From Collybia mongolica (Eukaryota; Basidiomycota; Agaricomycetes; Agaricales; Clitocybaceae): a DNA stretch of 64,000 bases. Positions within the stretch are counted from its first letter, which is position 1. The number at the start of each line of letters is the position of its first letter. Under the pieces are notes generated by a model. It was given only the letters and a program-made list of their open reading frames with translations. It was not told the origin of the DNA and made no database searches. Both the position numbers and the translations under genes were made by a program. The stretch covers positions 1,984,001 to 2,048,000 of the forward strand of contig JAAXNY010000008.1 in NCBI GenBank assembly GCA_013420905.1. Reading direction: 5' to 3'. Shown here in pieces: positions 55,536 through 64,000 of the stretch.

Positions 55536-58500
55536 TGTCTAGTACAACTTGTAATGTAAATATGCTCAGAACCTACTGCCAAAATGTCGGGTGCAAACGA
55601 CACTGGACAGTTGACCTGTTAGAACGCTGCAAGGACGTCACTGACATTCTCTTCCTGCAGGAGCCGCCATGGGTCACTGTATGGTATACAGCCTCCTTGA
55701 CCAAAAAAGACGGGGTCCCCATCAGGGGACCCCCCGTCCACCCGGACTGGATTCCCATGTTCCCCAAAGGGTTTGACGCGGCCGATCTTCGGCCACGCGT
55801 CATGGCCTACATCAACCAAGCTATCTGCTCAGTGAAACCTAAGCTCCAATCGGACATTGTTAACCATCGCAATGTCATGCTCATCACTGTTCGAGGGCAC
55901 CTTGGCCCAGTGCATTTGATGAATGTCTACTCAGATGAGAATGGATCAGCAGTCCGATTCCTCGAAGACCACCTGGATGAGTTCCCCAATGTTAGCTACA
56001 TGGGGGGTGATTTTAATTGCCCCTCAGCGCATTGGGATGCTACCCTCAATCATGAGCACCCCATGGCCAACAGGCTCATGGAGTGCACAGCTGCCCTCAG
56101 CCTTGAGAGGATTGCCCCCCCCTCGGGGCAGGTCACGCATCGGCCATATAATGTGGCCCTGCACAGCTCAGTCCTTGACCTTGTGTTTGTCCTGGCATTC
56201 CGGGGTTACACAGCTGACCTGACGATAGGTGATAAGGGTGAACCTGATCACTTTCCTCTACTCCTAGACATCCCCCTTAGGGTCGAGTTCCCCGAAGGGA
56301 AGATGTCAATCAAAATCGACTCCGAAGAAGAGACCGCTTTCCTCGCGGAAGTGTGTTCACTTCTCAGGCTCATCCAAATCCCTGACATCTCATCAGCAGA
56401 ACAAACTCAACTGGTTGCTCAGGCAATAGCTAAGGGCTTTGAAACGGCGTGGTCCCACCACGCTAAGACTAACTGGGCTTGCGCCCAGTCTAAGTCTTGG
56501 TGGGACTTGGACTGCGCCCAGGTGAGGTCTGAGGCCATGAACTCTGATCTCCCAGAGGACTGGAAGGCCTTCAAGGCCACCACGCATAGAGCGAAACAAA
56601 AGCACTTTGACGAACGCATCGACGAAATTGCTAATACTAACCTCAGACCATGGGATCTCATGGACTGGGTGGGCCCACGCAAGACACCCCCGGTTGAGGC
56701 TATCTCGTACCAAGGCGTGCCATGCAGCACCACAGAGTCGCTATGGAACACATTGCACTCCACCTTCAACTCAGCTATTGATAGGCCAATTGACCTTGAC
56801 AAGCTGGGCAACCCTTGGACCTCACCCACAACGCGGGTGTGGGCCCCCTACTCTGCTGCTGAGATGTCGGATGCCCTTTCAGGCACCTCGAATCGATCCG
56901 CCCCTGGGCCGGATCACATCTCATGGCGTCACCTTAAACGGATCACCCAAGATGACCTGTGCAGCAAGCTACTCTTGTGGCTTGCAAACGCTTGCCTCTC
57001 GTCAGGCCATTGGCCTACCGAGTTTAAAGCATCCATTACTGTGGTCATACCCAAGCCAGGTAAACCATTGTATGACACTCCCAAGTCGTTTTGCCCAATA
57101 GTTCTATTGAACACACTGGGCAAACTTCTAGAGAAAATGTTGTCCACCAGGATGCAGTTTGAAGCTGCTCAACATGGTGTACTCCACCCCAATCAGTTCG
57201 GAGGAGTTCGTCAGAACTCCACCGAGGATGCTGGCTGCTTTCTCACACATGTTGTCCGCTCAGGATGGCGTGCCAAACTCAAGACAAGTGTCATTGCTTT
57301 TGACCTAGCTCAGTTCTTCCCATCCATAAACCACGAGGTCCTCCTACACATCCTCGAGAGACAGGGATTCGTGCCAGAAGTGGTTGCATTCTTCAGGTCA
57401 TACCTCGTTGATTGTCATACTAGATACACGTGGGATGACAAATTGTCCCCGCTCTTCCCATCCGGCATGGGTCTGGGACAGGGCTCCGCCATGTCCCCCA
57501 TCCTCTCTGCCCTATGCCTCACACCCCTCCTCAAGGAATTCAAACAGAGGGTCCGCATAGCTTCACTAATTTCCTATGTGGACGATGGCACCATTATAGT
57601 GCAGTCGGACACATTCGAACAGAACCTTGTTAAGCTCAAAGGGGCCTACAAAGTCATATTCGAGCTCACCCAGGCTATGGGTTTGGTTCTTGAACACAGC
57701 AAGTCAGAGGGATTCCACTTCTCTCAAAAACACGGCAATATCAACCCTGACATCAACCTTGGCTATGCCCCATATACTGGGGACACCCCCCTCCGCCCTG
57801 GCACCATTTGGCGCTACCTTGGATTCTTCTTTGACCACCCCCTCACATTCAGAGAGCATGTCAAACAATACATGAACAAAGCCCTCACCTCTGTAAAGGC
57901 TATGCTCTCCCTTGGCAACTTGGTGCGCGGACTTAGGCCCAAGCACAAACGAATGCTATACCGAGCCTGTGTTCTTCCCATCGCTACATATGGGAGCAGG
58001 CTTTGGATGTACGAAGGGGCCCGCATGGCAGGCCCTCTCGATAACCTCCGGAAGATGCAAAGACGAGCGTGCCTTTGGATCACTGGCGCCTTCAAGACAT
58101 CCCCAAACGGGGCTGGTGAGACCCTCGCAGGCATACCCCCTATCCACCTCCATGTCAGAAAGCTGGTGGAAAGGAGTCATGTCCGCTCCCGTGCGCTCCA
58201 GGCCTCACACGCCTTTCGACGCCTCATCAATGGGAACCACAAATTCTCTGTTGAAACCCTCAATGCCCGCAACCCAAGCCATAGGCTCGGTAAACTCGTA
58301 TTGCCCATTGTAGAGGCCTGGTCTAACCTTGGCCTCTCTTCCCTGGATCTGGACCCTGTCCACCCACTTAACCAACCAGGCATGCGCCCCAAGGACCTGT
58401 TCCCTGGTCGCATTGTCTACGACATTGTCACCTCCCCACCTAAGGGCAGTGATCACTGCGAGGAATTCATGAGAGACCGCATCACATCGCTGAAGAGCGC

Positions 58501-60606
58501 TGTTGATGAGGCCTCTCATTCCCCATGGAGCATCTGCATTATCACTGATGCATCCACCCCCCCTCCTCCCATGCAGTCAGTCACGGTTTACCGCGTCTGG
58601 CACGATGGAGACTTATATGAGGACTGGTTTGCTACCAGCCTATCCACGTCTGATGACGCCGAGCTGCAAGCGATTGCGGAAGGCGCCCAACAGGCAGCTG
58701 ACATTGGACTAGAGGACATCCATGATGTCCATATCTTCTCCGACTCCATCAACGCCCTCAGGTGTTCCCTCGATGCGTCGCACCACTCAGGTCAAGCATC
58801 AGCCCTCAAAGTGTGCGATGTGCTGCTGCCTTGGCTGCAGCTCCGCGCCATCCACAAGATTCACCTCCACCATATTACAAGTGGTGTGGAGATTGAAGAC
58901 CACCAACTGGCACACATCAGCGTCTCAACTCGTGTTGAGGCAGGTGGAGCGCCGGTTATATCTGCTGACTTTGCACGACGCGAAGCAGTTACACACATGC
59001 TTGATGGCTGGAAGTCTCTCTTCCAGTCCAAGAAGTACATTGGCTCCAATTTCCTGATGCTCTATGTGAAAAAGGACACCCTGCTCACTCCGACCCATGT
59101 AAACAATGGGCCGTTGATAGGGCCCGAAATTGTTTGCACCTATAAAGTCGACAAGTAAGGCTATTAGTATCATTTCTAATAACCAAGTAAACGGTAATAA
59201 AGGATTAGAGTCGAGCTCCAAGACAGCTAATCAGAGTGAACTAGTCTAATGGATAATACACTATCAGTACAGAGGACTATGAGTACGGTCTATTATTAGT
59301 CCTATTCACCATGCCCGGTTACAACCTCAGGGTCTTAGTTCATAAGTAACTGTTGTAGTATGATATCATTAGTCCGGGGATCATCATTAATAGGAGAAGT
59401 AATTGTAAATTCGGGACTTGCACAACCCGATCCTAGTCAGGGGTACTTGGTGTTAACTACTGGAAGCGACGGGACCCCGTGAATAGCAACTGGGACAATC
59501 AGGAGGAGTAAATGACAGTGCTGCGCTGTTTTAAATAACAAAGCGCGCGGTCGGGACTTGATAAGAGTTTAGCCAGCTCTTTCAATATTTGATAAGTAAC
59601 CAGTAAACGGCATAATTGGCATGCATGGCGCGCGCGCCAAGTTGTAGAGGACGCATCAGCATTGAATACAGATCCTTGGCGCGCAGGAGTGCGGTTCTGT
59701 GTAAAATTTACAATTCCGTATGATATTTAGTTTGTACACTATAAATAGACTGTAGATGAGTAGCGCTAAGGCAAGGAATCTTGCCCCCACTTCGCACTAC
59801 TATAGAGTATACAAATCACATTTGTTAAAACACTATTGCGTGCCCGAATTAAGGATCAGATTGCTTCAACGTGTCTTGATTGGAATTGATTGAAGAACCA
59901 CAGAATTAAAGAAACTTAGTTCACTTGGAACTTAGTACTGTATTGTCTGTTGGAATTACTAGGCACTTGGCCTTAGTGCACTTGGCACTGTATTGTTTGA
60001 TAAGTCGCTTGGACTTATAGATCCGCTTGGGATCATTAATAATTGAACGTACACTTGGTACTCAGTCTATTGGATCGAGAGATATTATAAATATACCTAG
60101 CAGGTTTTTAAACCTGTGTTGAAGCTTTTGTCTAAATCAAACCCATTGAGAGATCATTGGGAAGGGCTTTGGCTAGTACTATTCAAAGCTTAGTGCTTCT
60201 AAGCACTTGAACCCGAACTCAAAACAGGCGATTCCTACTGTTCGTGTGTTGATTGTTAGGTTTGGTGTGTGTGTGTGAGGGATTACATTTCATAGCATCA
60301 GCACACTTATAGCCCAGGAGCCCCCTTTCACCGTGGATGCGCAAGACTGGTCACAGCCATGCTCTGACTGCCCGCTTGGTGCAATGCATCACCGGACATG
60401 CTCCAATTGGGGCATTCTGATCACAATTCTTCAAGGAAGAATCTGTCTCCTGTAGGTGCGGTGCTCCCTTGGAAACCATACAACACGTCCTATTCGACTG
60501 TCCAAGACACGGACAGGAAGACAAGCCCAGCCGCCAGCTGCGCTATGTGTGGCTGGTGGAATTCCTCTTGGAGAACAAAAACGCATTTGCGTTCGATGTT
60601 CCCTAG
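55535..60606 (+). pseudogene. LINE-b ORF2: endonuclease, RT, RNase H, interrupted by LTR
   Basis: Segments 55535-59114 and 60335-60606 total 3,852 nt, a multiple of three. Endonuclease: YCQNVGCKRHW, LFLQEPPW, YMGGDFNCPSAHWD. RT: IPKPGKPLYDTPKSFCPI, FDLAQFFPSINHEVLL, GQGSAMSPILSAL and ISYVDDGT. RNase H: IITDAST, AELQAIAEG, FSDSINAL and EDHQLAH. The tail has CRCGAPLETIQHVLFDC. One TGA at 60418-60420 (LINE-a has CAA there) lies after the LTR. Apart from the LTR and this stop, the frame is intact. Confidence 0.95.
59115..60330 (+). repeat. Young Gypsy-1 solo LTR inside LINE-b
   Basis: It starts TGATAGGGCCCG and ends CCCCCTTTCA, 1,216 bp, with CCGT duplicated (59111-59114 and 60331-60334). CpG-rich and close to 17819-19034, so recent. 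A solo LTR implies that an inserted element lost its interior by LTR-LTR recombination. Confidence 0.95.
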
Positions 60607-60950
60607 ACCTAAACAGGCTAGGGGCGGTACTCAGTGTTCTAAGTGATGGCTATAGGGTGCCCCCTGCCCGAACATGTGAACCTGGATAATTGGTGGACCT
60701 GAAGCCACCACCTGCTGCGGGGCACCGCAGCAGGGGGCCCACCCCCTGGCGTAGATTGGCCCTTCCGGCCTGTGTATAACAAGCTCTGGCTCCATTCGCT
60801 AGTCCAACCCCAGTTGGGCGAGCACCCTAGCCCTGCAGCGCTTTGTCTCCTGCCCCCCTCTCCCCCCCCTGCCCAATTACTACTTGTAGTGACCAGCACA
60901 TGTATTATGTACAGTTGGTATATAAAATGTTGAACCCAAAAAAAAAAAAA
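60607..60950 (+). other. LINE-b 3' UTR and poly(A) tail
   Basis: It matches the LINE-a 3' UTR, including CAGGGGGCCCACCCCCTGGCG-like sequence, which can form a hairpin, and the terminal TATATAAAATGTTGAA before the A-run. Confidence 0.8.
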
Positions 60951-60965
60951 ACTTGGTGTGCATGC

Positions 60966-61484
60966 CATACATGCCAATTATGTTGTCACTTATTACTTGG
61001 CCAATATCAAGAGAGCTGGCTAAACTCTTATCAACACTCAGCAGCATGCTTGGTTATTTTAAAACAGCATGGCACTGTCTTTTACTTCTCCTGATCATTC
61101 CAGTTGTTATTTATAGTGTCCTGTCTTTCCAGTAGTTAACACTAAGTGCCCCTGATTAGACTCTGGCCTTGGGTTATGCAAGTCTCAAATTTACAATTAC
61201 TTCTCCTATTAATGATGATCCCCAGACTAATGATATCATACTACAATGGTTACTTATGGTTTAAGATACTGAGGTTGTTACCGGGCATGGTGAATAGAAC
61301 TAATAATAATCCATACTCATAGTCCTCTGTACTGATAGTGTATTAATCATTAGACTAGTTCACTCTGATTAGCCATCTCAGAGCTTGACTCTAATCCTCT
61401 ATTACCGTTTACTTGGTTATTAGAAATGATACTAATAGCCTTACTTGTTGACTTTACAAGTGCAAACAATTTTGGACCCTATCA
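60966..61484 (-). repeat. Old Gypsy-1 solo LTR, right part
   Basis: It completes 52685-53362 and ends GGACCCTATCA. The 4-bp duplication ATGC lies at 52681-52684 and 61485-61488, so this was an independent solo LTR in Copia-1. Confidence 0.9.
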
Positions 61485-63051
61485 ATGCACAAGCTCCCAA
61501 GCTTTTAATTCTGGAAATGTGTCACTTTTCAGCTTTAAAGGGATGGCCCATGGCATGCTTGTGAAGTCATCAACAATATTCATTATGTATTTGTGTCCTG
61601 AATGTGCAGTTACATCTTGAGGACCAGTGAGGCCTTCATCTCATATCTTGGGGATGGATGTCTTGGTCTGTTTCCCAAGGATGCAAGATTTGCATTTAGG
61701 TGGTTTTGATGATGGAGATGTGGGTATACCTGCAATCATGCCATTTCATGCCATTTCTGTGATTGCCTGGTAGTTGGCATGTCCTAAGCAGCAATGCCAC
61801 GTTTCCAGGTCAGGGACATGTTGAGTAGAGAAGGCATGTTTGGCTTGTGCAGATTGTAGGAGTAAGTGAGTAGAGACATTTTGATGGAATGAGGGGACCA
61901 CTGGCAATGAATGTGCCAGTGGTTTTGCTCATGATTTTAACAACCTCATCATCAAAATAAGCTGCTAACTGGTTTGTAATGGCCAATGTGCTAACAGAGA
62001 TGAGTCAAACAGTAGAATTTGGGACATAGAGTGCATCTTTCAGAATGAGGTACACTCCATGCACAATGCATAACCTGATGTCACCCATGCCTATTGCCAC
62101 TATCTTAGTGCTTCCAATGCCTTTGATGGACTGAGCAGGAATGGCACAGAGTGAATAGAAGTCAGAGTGTTTGGGAGATATGTGGATGGAAGCACCAGTG
62201 TTGACATAGAATGGATTGTGTTCCAGGTGTATGATAGTGCATGTTGTCTGTTGGAGTGGAGTGATGGAGGCATAGGTAGTGTCATCAACTTTTTGTGAAT
62301 ATTTGTCCCAATCTATGCCAACCTTGAGTTCCCCAAAAGCCATAAAGCCAACCCATTCAATTTCTTCAAGCTGTGAGTGTGTTGGCAGAGGTGTGGATGT
62401 GAGTCCTGCAAATTCTGTGGTGGGGGCCTTGACTTTGAGCTGTTTAGGGTCAATGTACACAATCATAGCACATCTGTGCTTGTCTTTTACAGTATGTTTA
62501 GACTGATCATGTTGTCCCCGCTCCTTCCAGGAAATTGTCACCACTGAGAGTGTGTAAGATAGTGATACACTTGAGAAGGTCAGGTGTAATTGTCCCAATT
62601 GCAAAGGTGCAGTCAATGGCTCAGACAGAGAGCAGTTGGTAGATAGGTCAGTCTGTAACAGAGTGACTTGCTTGACAGGTCCTTCCTTTCCATGCCTATC
62701 TTTTAGTTGGTCCCAGCATGCCTTGGCACCCTTATCCTGATCAAGTAAGTCTTCTTTGGTGTCTGATACCACTCCAGTGATGAGGGCACACACAAGATGG
62801 TCATTGTCTTTCCAGTTCTTGTGGATGCGTGGTTCACTATCTTTTGAGGGGCACAACAGTGGGTCAAAAATGTGATCATGAAGGCTGGCAAGAGTGATGT
62901 AATTCTTGAAGTTGTGGACCCACTTTGGATAGTTCCCAGCCTGTTTGTTGAGAAGTGATCTGCTAAATTGCAGCTTCAGGGATATCAGTGTAATACTCAG
63001 GGCAGTTGCGTCAGTCTTTAGGATTGTTGTGGGTGAGGGGGATTTGGACAT
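61485..63051 (-). pseudogene. Copia-1 gag, protease and integrase start
   Basis: Minus-strand gag starts MSKSPSPTTILKTDATALS at 63051 and continues in one frame to the protease region: FYVNTGASIHISP, where the catalytic DTG has become NTG, and LKDALYVP. After a stop at about 62005 further frames give LGHANYQAITEMA and KCKSCILGKQ (GAG-pre-integrase) and NIVDDFTSM (integrase core start). The old LTR cuts it at 61485. No intact enzyme is left. Confidence 0.88.
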
Positions 63052-63244
63052 GATGACTGTGTAGGGGTGGAGGGGTTCTGAGGGATAAAAGGGGTCTGGC
63101 TTGAGGGCACAAGGGAGTCAAGTCACAACACAATGATTAGATCTGGTGAATTAGTTGTGTCAATAACATTTCCAGATGGCATGGCCCAGGTTCTAAGTCA
63201 GGTCTTAATGTCATCACTAGAGTGTACAACAATGGCCCATAACC

Positions 63245-63545
63245 TGTTGAAATGAGACCTATAGTAGAGTGCAATTTAGTAACTATGTTGTACAGTAAGT
63301 AATGATCTGAATGATATGTAAGAAGTGGCTCACCCTCAGTCTATGTATAAGTGACTAAGGATGTTCATATAGTATGGTATACTATATATAAGTATGTAGG
63401 ACAAATGACATCCATGGTGAATGGGATGATAAAGGGATTATATTTGATGTGGCCTAGGACAAAGGGCATCCACATTACTGGATCAAGTCTTGAGCAATGT
63501 GACCTAGGACAAAGGAGGTCCATGGTGTCAGATCAAATCTTAACA
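63245..63545 (-). repeat. Copia-1 5' LTR
   Basis: Matches 51717-51966 with about 50 additional bases near 63290-63335. The minus strand continues directly toward gag. Confidence 0.88.
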
Positions 63546-64000
63546 TCATTGTCTTTGTCCTTGTTGTAGTTGTTGTCCTTTGTTGTCATCATTGCACCAT
63601 TTTTGGTACCACTATGGTTGGTGGCAAGTCCATGGATAAACTTCACATGGGCAACCATGACATCATGAGCTATGCATCCACCAGGCATTGGTGTGGACTG
63701 AACCTCATTGCTGCCTGCTGGCTTTTTACACTGAAAAGTCACCTTGAGTATGACTATTTGGAAGGAACTGACTCATCTGTTTCAATTCTAAGAGGCTCAT
63801 TCTATGTAAGTATGATGTGGACACACAGATCAAGTATGTATTTTCTGTTATGATCAGACATGAGGGGTGGTCACACTGCTGGTTGGCTGAGCTCTTCTTG
63901 AATTGAATTAAAAGGCCTTGCTACTCTGAGATTTGCACTGGCAACAAGTTTCCCCCTCATCATTTATTACTGGGCTCTTATTCAACAAGTCAGCTTTCTC
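63546..64000 (-). mobile_element. H8-4, right fragment, then unassigned sequence
   Basis: 63546 to about 63620 continues the trinucleotide-rich H8 interior (TTGTTGTAGTTGTTGTCC, CATCATTGCACC, GGTACCACT), resuming from 51704 once Copia-1 is removed. Beyond that the resemblance fades. I see no H8 right terminus and no gene up to the window edge. Confidence 0.55.

Larger units (their letters stand above)
53363..60950 (+). mobile_element. LINE-b: sister of LINE-a, with a young Gypsy-1 LTR inside
   Basis: The 15-bp duplication ACTTGGTGTGCATGC lies at 53348-53362 and 60951-60965, after a poly(A) run. Structure and 5'/3' ends match LINE-a. Without the LTR it is about 6.4 kb. ORF2 is open for nearly 1,200 codons before the LTR insertion, making this the better-preserved LINE. 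Confidence 0.95.
51705..63545 (-). mobile_element. Copia-1: internally deleted Ty1/copia element
   Basis: LTRs at 51705-51966 and 63245-63545 share TGTTGAAATGAGACC and end in TAACA. The flanking TCATT (51700-51704 and 63546-63550) is a 5-bp duplication. Left LTR has a 12-bp tandem copy of TGTTGAAATGAG at its start and lacks about 50 bp present in the right LTR. On the minus strand gag-protease-integrase start (63051-61485) and RT end/RNase H (52684-52006) remain; most of the integrase core and RT are missing. An old Gypsy-1 LTR sits in it at 52685-61484. Confidence 0.9.

Noticed and set aside
59115..59158. C-terminus of LINE-b ORF2 reading GPEIVCTYKVDK
   Set aside because: These are codons of the inserted Gypsy-1 LTR; the true C-terminus resumes at 60335.

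Overview
The window looks like part of a filamentous basidiomycete (Agaricomycetes-type) genome. The evidence is a KDZ transposase with a CxC2 cysteine cluster, short (about 45-65 nt) GT-AG introns, fungal chromovirus and LINE families, and one fungal-type xylulokinase gene. Almost everything else is transposable element (TE) sequence, much of it nested. I name the families locally: Gypsy-1, Gypsy-2, Copia-1, LINE-a and LINE-b, CAC-1 to CAC-4 (CACTG-ended DNA elements with 3-bp target-site duplications, TSDs), H8-1 to H8-5 (DNA elements with 8-bp TSDs) and R0.9 (an unclassified 0.9-kb repeat).

Layout. 1-6412: a KDZ transposon with two divergent genes, a partial accessory gene on the minus strand and the transposase on the plus strand. 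6413-19034: Gypsy-1, a minus-strand LTR retrotransposon with 1.2-kb LTRs. Its gag is split by H8-1 and its pol is degraded, and it carries an eight-exon zinc-cluster gene antisense to gag-pol at 8079-10016. 19035-22263: decayed sequence with one R0.9 copy and a degenerate ~235-bp tandem satellite. 22264-36516: two near-identical, oppositely oriented CAC elements (CAC-1, CAC-3) flank 8.5 kb holding Gypsy-2, itself interrupted by H8-2 and CAC-2. The 3-bp target duplications of CAC-1 and CAC-3 are swapped, which indicates that the segment between them inverted. 36661-37440: H8-3. 37441-40524: the only ordinary host locus, a D-xylulokinase gene. 40525 to the right edge: a decayed H8 element (H8-4) that received LINE-a (containing H8-5 and CAC-4) and Copia-1; Copia-1 holds an old Gypsy-1 solo LTR, which holds LINE-b, which holds a young Gypsy-1 solo LTR.

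Two base-composition states alternate. Gypsy-1, both LINEs, H8-1, H8-5 and the host gene keep many CpGs. Gypsy-2, Copia-1, H8-2, H8-3, H8-4, CAC-2 and the old LTR have nearly all CpG turned into TpG or CpA. The in-frame stops identified in the KDZ, LINE and Copia-1 genes are all TGA. This fits cytosine methylation and deamination of TEs. KDZ transposons are known in mushrooms as the carriers of TET/JBP 5-methylcytosine oxidases, but none is encoded here.

Most novel candidates: the antisense multi-exon zinc-cluster gene inside Gypsy-1; the conserved two-exon cargo gene plus tRNA-like Pol III promoter shared by two unrelated DNA-transposon families (H8 and CAC); and the TSD-documented inversion.
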